Shown here in pieces: positions 18,276 to 27,269 of a stretch of 64,000 nucleotides of DNA. The DNA is taken from contig NZ_FXBQ01000001.1 in the NCBI RefSeq assembly GCF_900177545.1, forward strand, positions 1 through 64,000, given 5' to 3'. Numbering within the stretch: the first letter of the stretch is position 1; every line of letters begins with the position of its first letter. A program made the translations under genes and the position numbers. The notes under the pieces were generated by a model, which saw only the letters and a list, made by a program, of their open reading frames with translations, did not search any database and had not been told where the DNA came from. The stretch is from Maritimibacter sp. HL-12 (GTDB lineage Bacteria > Pseudomonadota > Alphaproteobacteria > Rhodobacterales > Rhodobacteraceae).

Positions 18276-19082
18276 ATGCCCCCCAGCATTGCGATCATCG
18301 GTTATGGCGAGGTTGGCCAGATCTGGGCCGAAGCCCTGCGCGCCGGTGGTGCGCCCGTCGCCACCTACGATATCCTGTTCGGCCAGCCCGTCGCCGCGGC
18401 GCGGGTGGCACGGGCCGGCGACCTCGGCGTGCGGATCGCGGCCAATGCCGCCGACGCGGCCGACGGCGCGCAGATCGTAATCTCGGCGGTCACCGCCGAC
18501 CAGGCCCGCGCGGTTGCGGAGGAGGCCGCAGGCTACCTGCGGCCCGGCCAGACATTTTTCTGCATCAACTCCGCCGCCCCTGAAACCAAGATCGCCGCGG
18601 CCGCGGCCATCACCCCAAGTGGCGCGCATTTCGTCGAAGGCGCCGTGATGGCCACGGTGCCGGGGCCCGGTCTCGGGGTGCCGATCCTCGGCGGCGGGGT
18701 ACATGCGCCGGACCTGGCAGCAAAGCTCAACCCGCTCGGCATGAACATCACCCCGGTGGCCGGCGGCACCGGCCGCGCCTCGGCGATGAAGCTGTGCCGC
18801 AGCATTGTCATCAAGGGACTCGAGGCGATCATGATCCAGTCGCGCGAAAGCGCCCGCCACTGGGATGTCGAGGCCGAGGTCTTTGCAAGCCTCGCGCGCA
18901 GCTATCCCGGCATGGACTGGCCCGAACTGGCCGAAAAGATGCACGGCCGCGTGGTGCTCCACGGCCGCCGCCGCAGCGCTGAAATGCGCGAGGCCGCGGC
19001 GATGACCGACGCCATCGGGCTCGGCGACAGCCTCTGCCGGGGCATTGCGGATGTGCAGGCCGCCTTTGCCGGGAAGAAATGA
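18276..19082 (+). CDS. NAD(P)-dependent dehydrogenase with DUF1932 C-terminal domain
   Basis: A 268-residue protein of the 6-phosphogluconate/3-hydroxyisobutyrate dehydrogenase-like group. It begins with a Rossmann motif (IAIIGYGEVGQIWAEAL). The C-terminal DUF1932 domain shows SAMKLCRSIVIKGLEAIM and a following helix ending HGRRRSAEMREAA. Such enzymes oxidise or reduce beta-hydroxyacids. It lies one base after prpD copy 1 and its stop overlaps the amidase ATG (ATGA), so the four plus-strand genes form one operon. Confidence 0.85.
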   Translation: MPPSIAIIGYGEVGQIWAEALRAGGAPVATYDILFGQPVAAARVARAGDLGVRIAANAADAADGAQIVISAVTADQARAVAEEAAGYLRPGQTFFCINSAAPETKIAAAAAITPSGAHFVEGAVMATVPGPGLGVPILGGGVHAPDLAAKLNPLGMNITPVAGGTGRASAMKLCRSIVIKGLEAIMIQSRESARHWDVEAEVFASLARSYPGMDWPELAEKMHGRVVLHGRRRSAEMREAAAMTDAIGLGDSLCRGIADVQAAFAGKK

Positions 19083-20395
19083 GACCCGCCGCCGCCTTCC
19101 CGCCGGCGGCGACGTCGGCCGCCCTGCGCAGCGGTGCCCTGCCCCTTGCCAACCATGTCGACGCGATCCTTGAACGGGTCGACCGCGCCGAGCCGGAGTT
19201 GCAGGCGCTGTTGTCCGAACCCGGACGCGCCGCGCGGCTGCACCGCGCGGCCAAGGAACTTGCCGAGACCTGGCCCGACCCAACCGGGCGCCCGCCGCTC
19301 TTCGGCCTGGCCGTCGCGGTCAAGGACAATATCCGGGTCGACGGTCTGCCGACCCGCGCCGGGTCGCGCCTGCCGCCCGAGACCTTCGCCGGCCCCGAGG
19401 CGACGGTGATCACCCGCCTGCGGGCGCAAGGCGCGTTGATCCTCGGCAAGGCGGTGACCACCGAGTTCACGCTGGGCCAGCCCGGCCCGACCCGCAACCC
19501 GCGCGACACCGCCCATACCCCCGGCGGGTCGAGCAGCGGTTCGGCAGCGGCGGTTGCGGCGGACTATTGCCCGATCGCGCTCGGAACCCAGACCGGCGGC
19601 TCGGTGATCCGCCCGGCGGCCTATTGCGGCATTGTCGGGTTCAAACCCGGTTTCGGCCGCATCGCCGTGGCGGGGATCGTGCCCTATGCCCCGTCGCTGG
19701 ATCACGTCGGGATCTTCACCGCCGACGTCGCTGCCGCCGACGCCGTCGCCGCATGGCTTTGCGATGGCTGGGACGCGCTCCGGGTACAGGCGGCCCAGCG
19801 CCGCTTGCCGGTGCTCGGCATTACCAGCGGTGCGCTCATGGATCCGGTCGAACCGGCAGCGCGGCAGGCGTTCGAGGCGGTGCTCGCCCGGCTGGGCGCG
19901 CGCGGCTACGCCCTGCGCGAGGTCGACCTGCCGGCCGGTCTCGACACCTTGCGCGCCGAACGGCGCGATCTGGCGCTCGGCGAACTGGCACAGGTCCACG
20001 GCGACTGGTTTGCCCGCCACGAGGCCCTCTATTCCGACTACACTGCCATACGCATCCAAATGGGGCAGGACATCCCGCCTCGGCGGGTCGCGCAGCTGCG
20101 TGCCGGTCTGCCGGAACGGCGGCGCATCGCCGACGCCGATCTTGCCCGCGCCGGGGTCGATCTGCTGCTCTCGCCGGCTGCTCCGGGACCGGCGCCGGCG
20201 GGGATCGCATCGACCGGCAGTTCGATCATGAACCAGCCATTCACCTACACCGGCCAGCCCACCCTCAGCCTGCCCTGCGGCTGCCTTCCTGGCGGCCACC
20301 TACCGCTTGGCCTGCAGATCGTGGCGCCGAGGGGCGGCGACGAGGCGCTGCTTGGCTGGGCCGCGGATATCGAAACGGCGCTGGCCGCTGCCTGA
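19079..20395 (+). CDS. Amidase signature family hydrolase
   Basis: A 438-residue amidase with the Ser-cisSer-Lys triad: Lys in AVAVKDNI, cis-Ser in GGSSSGSAAAVAA and nucleophile Ser in TQTGGSVIRPAAY. Family members hydrolyse carboxamides, including mandelamide, to acids and ammonia or an amine. It is the last gene of the lldD-like operon, so it could produce the hydroxyacid that the dehydrogenase oxidises. A GatA role is unlikely because no gatB or gatC is nearby. Confidence 0.88.
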   Translation: MRPAAAFPPAATSAALRSGALPLANHVDAILERVDRAEPELQALLSEPGRAARLHRAAKELAETWPDPTGRPPLFGLAVAVKDNIRVDGLPTRAGSRLPPETFAGPEATVITRLRAQGALILGKAVTTEFTLGQPGPTRNPRDTAHTPGGSSSGSAAAVAADYCPIALGTQTGGSVIRPAAYCGIVGFKPGFGRIAVAGIVPYAPSLDHVGIFTADVAAADAVAAWLCDGWDALRVQAAQRRLPVLGITSGALMDPVEPAARQAFEAVLARLGARGYALREVDLPAGLDTLRAERRDLALGELAQVHGDWFARHEALYSDYTAIRIQMGQDIPPRRVAQLRAGLPERRRIADADLARAGVDLLLSPAAPGPAPAGIASTGSSIMNQPFTYTGQPTLSLPCGCLPGGHLPLGLQIVAPRGGDEALLGWAADIETALAAA

Positions 20396-20417
20396 CCGTC
20401 ATCGCCCGCGGGCCGCG

Positions 20418-21251
20418 TCACCCGCGTGCGGGCATCCCGCCGACCGCCAGATCGGCCGCCGCGAATTCGGCAAAGAAGTCTGCCAGCCGTTCGGCATAGA
20501 GGTCCAGCAACCGGGTGCCGGTCTCCAGCGTGGCCGCGGCCGGATCGCCGCTGTAGCCGACATCGCCGGCGCCATAGATCGACGGCCACCACGCCCCTGC
20601 CGCCACGATCGGATTGGCCTCGCCGCGCGCGGCGACCTGCGCCCCGCGAAACCGCGGGGCAAGGCCCGCCGCCCGCGCAGCAATCCGCGCCTGCGCCTCC
20701 GGCGCGCTCAACGCCAGCATCAGCGCGGTCTCGACCTCGCCGGCATGGGTGACGCCGCGTGCGTCGCCCTGCAACAGCGCCATCGCCTCCTTCATCGCCG
20801 GGGCGAAGTAATCCACCACTCCCACGGCGCGGCCGCAGGTGACGAATTCCGCGGCGATCGCCATCAGCGGGCCGCGGTTGCCGCCATGCCCGTTCACCAG
20901 CAATTGCCGCGCGAACCCCGCCCGCGCGATGCTGCCGGTCAGATCGTCGAGCAGCGCCCGCAAGGTTCCAAGCTGCAAGGTCAGCGTTCCCGGCCAGGCC
21001 CCGTGATGCGGTGAAAACGCCACGGGCACCGCCGGGGCCACCAGCACCGGGCAGCGCGACAGCCTCGCCGCCCGCACCGCGACCTCGGAGGCCGTTCTGG
21101 TATCGGTCCCGGTGGGCAGGTGGCCGGCATGCTGCTCGGTCGCGCCGACCGGGATCACCACCAGAGCGCCGACCTCCGCCGCGGCCGCGATCTCGTCCCG
21201 GGTCAACTCGGCCCACAGGGGCGACGGCAACGCGCCCGCGGCCTCCGCCAT
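20418..21251 (-). CDS. Creatininase-family amidohydrolase
   Basis: A 277-residue metal hydrolase of the creatininase/MftE/ArfB family. Metal-site motifs: GATEQHAGHLPTGTDT, LVNGHGGNRG and THAGEVETALML. Members open cyclic amides or cleave amide and peptide bonds. It is the last gene of the long minus-strand series and converges on the amidase with only 22 bases between stops. Start ATG 21251 overlaps the stop of the upstream SDR gene (TGATG). Substrate unknown. Confidence 0.85.
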   Translation of the reverse strand: MAEAAGALPSPLWAELTRDEIAAAAEVGALVVIPVGATEQHAGHLPTGTDTRTASEVAVRAARLSRCPVLVAPAVPVAFSPHHGAWPGTLTLQLGTLRALLDDLTGSIARAGFARQLLVNGHGGNRGPLMAIAAEFVTCGRAVGVVDYFAPAMKEAMALLQGDARGVTHAGEVETALMLALSAPEAQARIAARAAGLAPRFRGAQVAARGEANPIVAAGAWWPSIYGAGDVGYSGDPAAATLETGTRLLDLYAERLADFFAEFAAADLAVGGMPARG

Positions 21252-22156
21252 CACACCGGATCCCAGGGAAAGACGTGTTCGTTGCGCTCGAGCGGGTAGA
21301 AACTCGGCCGCAACGCCGGGATCGCATGGTCGGCCACGCTTTGCGGGGTCCAGCCACCGTCGCGGTGAATGCCGCGCATCGGGCGCGACTGGCTCATCAG
21401 GAATATCTCGTTCATCCGGGTGGCGAAGATCTGGCCGCTCACCCCTTCGGCCGCGGGGCTGGCCAGGTAGACCACCAGCGGCGCGTTCTTGTCGGGTGTC
21501 ACCTGCTTGCGCTGCTCGATCCGGGCGCGATTTTCCGGCGTGTCCGGGATCGAGCTTGTCATCCGCGTCCAGGCCGATGGCGCAACGCAATTGGACCGAA
21601 CCCCGAAACGCTCGGCATCGATGGCGATGGATTTCGACAGCGCCGCCAGCCCCGCCTTCGAGGCCGCATAGGCAGATTGCCCGAAATTCCCCGCCAGGCC
21701 GGAATTCGAGATGATGTGCACGAACGCCCCGGCGCCCTGTTCGCGCATCTGCGGAATCACCGCGCGGCTGACATAGAAAGCGCCGTTGAGGTTGACCTGG
21801 ATCACCGCGTTCCAGTCTTCGGGTGTGAGCCGGTGGAAGATCGTGTCGCGCAGGATGGCCGCGTTGTTCACCACCGCGTCGATCCGGCCGAACGCCTCCA
21901 TCGCGGCGCCGGCAAGGCCCTGCGCTCCGTCCCATTCGGCCACGCTGTCGCGGTTGGCGATGGCCACGCCCCCCGCCGCCCCGATCTCGGCCACCACCGT
22001 ATCGGCGGGGTTCTCCGCCTCGGCATCGCCGCCAAGACCCACGCCGATGTCGTTCACCACGACCCGCGCGCCTTCGCCCGCCGCGGCCAGCGCGATCGCC
22101 CTGCCGATCCCGCGCCCCGCCCCGGTAACGATCACCACCTTGCCTTCCAGCAGCAT
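21251..22156 (-). CDS. Short-chain dehydrogenase, HSD17B4/multifunctional-enzyme-like
   Basis: A 301-residue SDR with cofactor motif VTGAGRGIGRA, NNAAILRD, a catalytic Ser in ISNSG and YAASK (Tyr/Lys). The insert VGLGGDAEAENPADTVVAEI and the long C-terminal tail ending FPWDPV match (3R)-hydroxyacyl-CoA dehydrogenases of the HSD17B4 type rather than FabG. It probably oxidises a hydroxyacyl-CoA. It sits directly before the thiolase-like gene's partner set (12 bases after the thiolase stop). Confidence 0.85.
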   Translation of the reverse strand: MLLEGKVVIVTGAGRGIGRAIALAAAGEGARVVVNDIGVGLGGDAEAENPADTVVAEIGAAGGVAIANRDSVAEWDGAQGLAGAAMEAFGRIDAVVNNAAILRDTIFHRLTPEDWNAVIQVNLNGAFYVSRAVIPQMREQGAGAFVHIISNSGLAGNFGQSAYAASKAGLAALSKSIAIDAERFGVRSNCVAPSAWTRMTSSIPDTPENRARIEQRKQVTPDKNAPLVVYLASPAAEGVSGQIFATRMNEIFLMSQSRPMRGIHRDGGWTPQSVADHAIPALRPSFYPLERNEHVFPWDPV

Positions 22157-22168
22157 CCCGACCTCCTC

Positions 22169-23317
22169 CTAAAGCGTGTCTTCCGTTCCGAAAATCACCG
22201 TGCACTGGCTCGACATCACGCCGCCGTTGCCATGCGCCAGCGCCAGCCCCGCACCCGGCACCTGGCGCGCGCCGCAGCCGCCCTGCAATTGCCGCACCGC
22301 CTCGATCATCCCGAGGATGCCCCACATGCCGGGGTGGCAATAGGAAAGCCCGCCGCCATTGGTGTTGACCGCAAGCCGCCCGCCGGGGGCCAGCGCACCG
22401 CCCGAAACGAAATGCCCGCCCTCGCCCTTGGGGCAATAGCCAAGATCCTCCAGAAACAGGATCGGCGTGATCGTGAACGCATCGTAAAGGATCGTCACAT
22501 CCATCTCGTCGGGCCCGGTGCCCGCCATGGCGAAGGCGGCGGCGCCCGAGTGCACGGCCGCCGTCGTCGTCAGGTCCTCCATGCAGGAAATCGACTGGTG
22601 CGCGAGCGCAGTGCCATGGCCCAGAACAAAGACCGGCGTGACGCCCAGATCGCGCGCCCGGTCGGACCGAACGAGAACCATCGCGCCGCCGCCATCGGTC
22701 ACAAGGCAGCAATCGCGCACCGTCAGCGGCGTGCTGATCATCCGCGCCGACAGCACCTCGTCGATGCCGAGGGGTTCTTTCTCCCAGGCCACCGGGTTGA
22801 GCAGCGCCCATTTCCGCGCCGCCACCGCGACTTCCGCCAGTTGCGCGCGGGTCGTGCCGTATTCGTGCATGTGCCGTGCCGCCGCCAGCGCATAGGCCGA
22901 GGTCGGCAGGATCGGGCGATACGGCGTCTCCCACGGGTTGACTTCGCGCGGGGCCGCCGCCGCGCGGCTGACGGAGCGCTGGGTGCTGCCATAGGCGATC
23001 ACCGCGACGTCGCACAGGCCGGCATCCAGCGCCGCATGGGCATGGGCAAGATGCGCCTGAAACGAGGAACCGCCGATATTGGTGCCGTCGAAGTAGCGCG
23101 GCTTCAGGCCGAGGTATTCGGCGAGGGCCAGAGGCGCCATCCGCAGTTGCGACGTGGTGGCGAAAAGGCCGTCCACATCCTCCAGCCGCAAGCCGCAGGC
23201 GGCCAGCGCCCGGCTCACCGCCTGCGCCATGAGATCGGCCGGGGAGGTGTGATCCGGCACCCGGCCGAGGTCTGATTCCGCCACGCCCACCACGGCGACA
23301 CTGCCGCGCGCGCTCAT
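22169..23317 (-). CDS. Thiolase-fold protein (SCP-x/Ltp type) lacking the N-terminal nucleophile Cys
   Basis: A 382-residue member of the thiolase superfamily, closest in layout to SCP-x thiolases and Ltp2-type aldolases. Where thiolases have the acylated Cys, this protein has FDGTNIGGSSFQAHL. The downstream HP block (LSYCHPGMWG) and HGNGGVMSSQ are present. It overlaps the DUF35 gene upstream (ATG within its end), the arrangement of Ltp-DUF35 retro-aldolase complexes known from steroid side-chain degradation. A carbon-carbon retro-aldol function is therefore at least as likely as thiolysis. Confidence 0.8.
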   Translation of the reverse strand: MSARGSVAVVGVAESDLGRVPDHTSPADLMAQAVSRALAACGLRLEDVDGLFATTSQLRMAPLALAEYLGLKPRYFDGTNIGGSSFQAHLAHAHAALDAGLCDVAVIAYGSTQRSVSRAAAAPREVNPWETPYRPILPTSAYALAAARHMHEYGTTRAQLAEVAVAARKWALLNPVAWEKEPLGIDEVLSARMISTPLTVRDCCLVTDGGGAMVLVRSDRARDLGVTPVFVLGHGTALAHQSISCMEDLTTTAAVHSGAAAFAMAGTGPDEMDVTILYDAFTITPILFLEDLGYCPKGEGGHFVSGGALAPGGRLAVNTNGGGLSYCHPGMWGILGMIEAVRQLQGGCGARQVPGAGLALAHGNGGVMSSQCTVIFGTEDTL

Positions 23318-23700
23318 GCCTCCCCCTCCGCCAGCGTGAAGATCGGGAGCGGCGGGCCGTCCGGATCGAGCGCCCGGAAGCCCACCCGGACCCGGGTGCC
23401 GATCGCAACGGTTGCGGGGTCGTCGGCATCGACACGGGCCATCATGCGAAACCCCTCGTCGAGATCGACCAGCGCCAGCGCGAAAACCGGCTCGCCGCGC
23501 GGATGCACCAGCGTCACCGAATGCACCGCGCCCAGACCGTCGGACCGTGCCCATTCGAGCGGCTCGGACACCCCGGCCGGGGCCACCAGCCGGGGCGGAA
23601 ACACCGCCTCGCCGTTGGCCCCACGCTGAAACGCCAGTTCGCCGCGCGCGGCGGCGTCCAGGAATCGCGCCCGTGGCGACATGGTTTCGCCCCCGTTCAT
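23314..23700 (-). CDS. DUF35 OB-fold protein without zinc-ribbon cysteines
   Basis: A 128-residue protein with the DUF35 pattern (VFPPRLVAPAGVSEPLEW, then AVHSVTLVHPRGEP and a beta-rich OB fold). The four rubredoxin-like cysteines usually flanking FPPR are all missing. DUF35 proteins bind acyl-CoA and shuttle it to a partner thiolase or aldolase. It overlaps both neighbours by 4 bases (PrpD copy 2 before, thiolase after), so the three are probably translated together. Confidence 0.85.
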   Translation of the reverse strand: MNGGETMSPRARFLDAAARGELAFQRGANGEAVFPPRLVAPAGVSEPLEWARSDGLGAVHSVTLVHPRGEPVFALALVDLDEGFRMMARVDADDPATVAIGTRVRVGFRALDPDGPPLPIFTLAEGEA

Positions 23701-25100
23701 GCCGGCACCAGCAGCGCCCGCAGCGCCGGCAGGTCGCCGCACGGACCAGCGGCCCAGAGGGCGGCCAGCGCCGATTCGGCCCGCGCCGCGCCCAGCACCG
23801 GCCCGGCATTGGCGAGGAACTTGCCCGACAGGTCGTCGTCCGACATCGGGTTGTCGCCCTCGCCGCGCGGATCAAGCACCCGGCGCGTCAGCCTTCGCCC
23901 GTCGTTGAGAACCAGCGTCACCACACCGCTACGACGGCCCGGATAGGCGCTTTCGCATTCGGGATCGACGAAAACCCGCGTTGCCGCTAGCAGCCGCTGC
24001 GGCTCGGGTGCGGCGAAGGCGGCCGGGTCGAGTTCGGCTACCCCGATCTGCCCGTGGATAAGGGCCGCCGCCATCGCGCAGGGTGCGCTCATCTGCACTT
24101 CGAGCAGGTTGCTTGCGCTGACATGATCATGGCCGCGCGCGCCAACCTCGTAGAGCCCGACGTCAACCCCGACGACATCGCCCGACGACAGCGCATGGTC
24201 GCGCCGGAGCTCCAGCACCGCATCGATCGCGGCGTGGTAATGGCGGCAACAGGGATAGGGCTTGAAATAGGCGCTGGTGATCGGGTGCCATTGCCCGAGC
24301 CGGTCGGTGATCTGCGTCGGATCGGCCCGGCCCTCGACCGTGGCGTGAAACAGCCCGTGCCTGCCCTCGAGGCATTCCACCGCGCCGGTGATACCTTCGG
24401 CGGCCAGCCCGGCACAGACGATGCCGTCGCGCGCGGCCTTGCCGGGGTGCAGGCGTTTCACCTCGGCCCCGTCGTGAAGGTACTGGCGCAACCCGCCGGC
24501 GAAACTCGCGGCCAGTCCAAGCGCATGGCGGGTCGTCCGCGCGTCGAGCCCGCGCATCCGTGACGCCACCGCCGCCGCGCCGAACACCCCGGCCACCGGC
24601 GTGTTGTGCCAGCCAAGGCCGGCCGAGGCGGGATGGATCGCCGACGCCACCCGCAAGGTCACGTCATAGCCGGCCACGACCGCCGCGATGAACCGGCTCA
24701 TGTCGGCCTTCCCGGCTTCGGCCGCCGCGAAGGCCGCCGACAGCACCACCCCGCCGGGATGAACCGAGCCGCGGGTCTGCCCGTCGTCGAAATCGAGCGC
24801 ATGGGCCGCCGCGCCGTTCACGAACGCCGCCTCGGACTCCGACATCCCGGTGCGCGATCCGATCGGTGTGGCCACCGGCCGGGCACCTTGGGCCTCGGCC
24901 CAGCGTGTCAAGGCCCGGGTCACCGGCATCCCGGTCCCGGCGAGCGCGCAGGCAAGATAATCGACGAGCACGCGGCGGAAAGCCTGCACCACCTCGGGCG
25001 GCAGATCGCTGGTTCGCAGCCCCGCGACATGGTTTGCGAGGAGCCCCGACAGGCTGTCGCCCGCGACGGAGTTCAGGTTCGCTTCGCCAGCCATGCTCAT
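23697..25100 (-). CDS. MmgE/PrpD family protein, copy 2
   Basis: A 467-residue paralogue of the protein at 16901. Shared blocks include HALDFDDGQT, GWHNTPVAGVFGA, RLHPGKAARDG and YFKPYPCCRHYHAAID. Like copy 1 it could be a lyase, dehydratase, decarboxylase or isomerase acting on a tricarboxylate-like or substituted acid. ATG 25100 overlaps the stop of the acyl-CoA synthetase; a second ATG at 25094 is possible. It lies in the CoA-enzyme series rather than with copy 1. Confidence 0.9.
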   Translation of the reverse strand: MSMAGEANLNSVAGDSLSGLLANHVAGLRTSDLPPEVVQAFRRVLVDYLACALAGTGMPVTRALTRWAEAQGARPVATPIGSRTGMSESEAAFVNGAAAHALDFDDGQTRGSVHPGGVVLSAAFAAAEAGKADMSRFIAAVVAGYDVTLRVASAIHPASAGLGWHNTPVAGVFGAAAVASRMRGLDARTTRHALGLAASFAGGLRQYLHDGAEVKRLHPGKAARDGIVCAGLAAEGITGAVECLEGRHGLFHATVEGRADPTQITDRLGQWHPITSAYFKPYPCCRHYHAAIDAVLELRRDHALSSGDVVGVDVGLYEVGARGHDHVSASNLLEVQMSAPCAMAAALIHGQIGVAELDPAAFAAPEPQRLLAATRVFVDPECESAYPGRRSGVVTLVLNDGRRLTRRVLDPRGEGDNPMSDDDLSGKFLANAGPVLGAARAESALAALWAAGPCGDLPALRALLVPA

Positions 25101-27211
25101 GGCCTGTCCTCCCCCGCCATCACCACGAGCGCGTCGAGCGCGACCACCCCGGCGCCCTCTTCGCACACCAGGAGCGGATTGATCTCGGCCTCGGCCAGCC
25201 CCGGCACCGCGAGGCCCAGTCGGGAGAACCGCACGACCGCCTCGGCCAGCGCCTCGAGATCCCCGCGCGGCAGGTTGCGATAGCCGTCGAGCGCGCGCAG
25301 GTCGGGCAGGTCCGCGATCATCCCGCGCGCGGTCGCGCTGTCGACCGGGGCCACGCGCACCGAGATCTGCGGGCGCAGCTCGGCCATGGTCCCGCCCATG
25401 CCGAGCACCACCACCGGCCCGGCCTCGGCATCGTGGCGCCATCCCAGGATCACCTCGGCAAGGCCACGCATCATCGGCTGAACCAGCACTCCGTCGAGCC
25501 GTGCGCCCGGTGCCGCGTCGGCGGCCCGGGACAGGAGGCGGCCGGCGACTTCCTCAAGCTCGGCCGGTGCGACGTTGAGCGCGACAAGCCCGGCGTCGGT
25601 CTTGTGCAGGATATCGGGCGACAGCACCTTCACCGCCAGCGGCCCGCTCAGCGAAGGTGCCGCCTGCCCCGGCCGGAAAACCTCCGCCTCGGGCCCCGGC
25701 ACGCCGATCGCCGCAAAAAGGCCGGCCGCGGCGCGTTCATCCCAGACCGCGGTGCGGGACGCGAAGGCCCTGGCTGCCGCCAGATCCGCCTCCGGCACCG
25801 CGGGGGTCGGCTCGGGTGCCCGCCAGCGCAGGTAGGCATGCACCGCGTCGGCGCAGCTTTCGGGCGTGCGAAACCCGGCGATCCCGGCCTCGTGCAGCAT
25901 TCCGAGGCATTCGTCGGCCTGCGGCGCGAGGAACACCGCCAGCGGCTTGGCACCCAGTGTCGCGCCCGTCACCCGTTCGCAGATCATCGCCGGTTTCGAT
26001 CGCGCCGACGAGCCCATCACCGAGATCACCGCATCGCAATGATCGCTGGCCATCAGCTCGGTCAGGATCCGCGCGTAGCGCCCGCCCTCGCCGGTGCCCA
26101 TCGGCAGGTCGATCAGCGGGTTGTCGGAGATCTCGATCCCGGCCGCGGCAAGCTTTGCCCGCAGCGCCTCGGGTGGTTCCGGCACGGTGTCGCCCATCGT
26201 GCCGAGGCGGTCGGCGATCATCGCCGCCGCGCCGCCCGTCGCCGTCAGCATCGCGACGCCGCGCCCTTGGGGCGGGGCATGCCCCTCGACAAGACGCGGC
26301 AGTTCGACGAGCCCTTCCATGGTTTCGACCCGCAGGATGCCGTGGGCGCGGAAGAACGCCTGCGCGACTTCGTCGGCGCCGACCATCGCGCCGGTGTGTG
26401 ACGCCGCCATCCGCCGCCCGAGCGCCGACCGTCCGAGCTTATAGGCGATCACCGGCTTGCCCGCCGCGAAGGCCCGCCGCGCCGCCGCGGCCAGCGCCGG
26501 CCCGTCGCGGATGGTTTCCAGAAACAGCAAGATTACCTTGGTCTCGTCATCCTCCGCGAGGATCGAGACGATATCGCCCACCGACAGATCGGCCTCGTTG
26601 CCGATCGACACCATCTTGGCGAAGCCGATCCCGCGCGCCGCCGCCCGGGTCAACAAGCTGCCCAGCATGCTGCCGCTTTGCGAAACAACCGACACCGGGC
26701 CCGCCACGAGGCGTTCTTTGAGCAGGGCGGCGTTGGTGGTCAGCGGCAAGGCGCCATGCACGTTCACCAGCCCGATGCAATTGGGCCCGAGCAGCCGCAC
26801 CCCGCCGGCGCGCGCCTTCTCGACAATCCGGGCCTGAAGCGCCGCGCCCTCGGGACCGGTCTCGGCAAAGCCGGCCGTGAAGATCGTGGCAACCGGCACC
26901 TTCCGGCGCACGCATTGCTCGATCACCGCTTCGACGGCGCCGGCCGGCACCATCACGAAGGCATGGTCGATGTCGCCGGGTACGTCGTCCAGCGTCGGAT
27001 AGGCGGGCTGGCCCATCACCTCGCTGCGCGACGGGTTGATCGGCAGCACCTGCCCCCGGAACCCGGCCTCGGCCAGATAGCGCTGCGGGCGCGCGTTGTT
27101 CTTGGCCGGATCGGCCGACGCCCCAATCAATGCCACGCTGCGCGGGCGAAAGATGCAATCGCCCAGATTGCGGGTTCCTGTCGTCATCTGCGTCATCGTT
27201 CCTGTCGTCAT
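25097..27211 (-). CDS. NDP-forming acyl-CoA synthetase (acetate-CoA ligase family)
   Basis: A 704-residue single-chain enzyme with the domain order CoA-binding (SVALIGASADPAKN), succinyl-CoA-ligase-like (VVSQSGSMLGSLL; phospho-His candidate in AASHTGAMVG) and C-terminal ATP-grasp (AVKVLSPDILHKTDAGLV, then LVQPMMRGLAEVILG). It would activate a free acid to a CoA thioester using ATP, producing ADP. The first codons MTTGTMTQMTTGTRN are repetitive and the start could be five codons in. It probably provides the CoA substrate for the dehydrogenase and hydratase that follow. Confidence 0.88.
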   Translation of the reverse strand: MTTGTMTQMTTGTRNLGDCIFRPRSVALIGASADPAKNNARPQRYLAEAGFRGQVLPINPSRSEVMGQPAYPTLDDVPGDIDHAFVMVPAGAVEAVIEQCVRRKVPVATIFTAGFAETGPEGAALQARIVEKARAGGVRLLGPNCIGLVNVHGALPLTTNAALLKERLVAGPVSVVSQSGSMLGSLLTRAAARGIGFAKMVSIGNEADLSVGDIVSILAEDDETKVILLFLETIRDGPALAAAARRAFAAGKPVIAYKLGRSALGRRMAASHTGAMVGADEVAQAFFRAHGILRVETMEGLVELPRLVEGHAPPQGRGVAMLTATGGAAAMIADRLGTMGDTVPEPPEALRAKLAAAGIEISDNPLIDLPMGTGEGGRYARILTELMASDHCDAVISVMGSSARSKPAMICERVTGATLGAKPLAVFLAPQADECLGMLHEAGIAGFRTPESCADAVHAYLRWRAPEPTPAVPEADLAAARAFASRTAVWDERAAAGLFAAIGVPGPEAEVFRPGQAAPSLSGPLAVKVLSPDILHKTDAGLVALNVAPAELEEVAGRLLSRAADAAPGARLDGVLVQPMMRGLAEVILGWRHDAEAGPVVVLGMGGTMAELRPQISVRVAPVDSATARGMIADLPDLRALDGYRNLPRGDLEALAEAVVRFSRLGLAVPGLAEAEINPLLVCEEGAGVVALDALVVMAGEDRP

Positions 27212-27269
27212 CCTGCCTGCCCGTCCCGTTGCTGGCCCCGGCGCTCTTCCACGGTCGCCGGGCCGCCTG

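Noticed and set aside
20418-23435. A single 1005-codon minus-strand frame covering several genes
   Set aside because: Only its last 278 codons (creatininase-family protein) are real; the first part runs out of frame through the SDR and thiolase genes.
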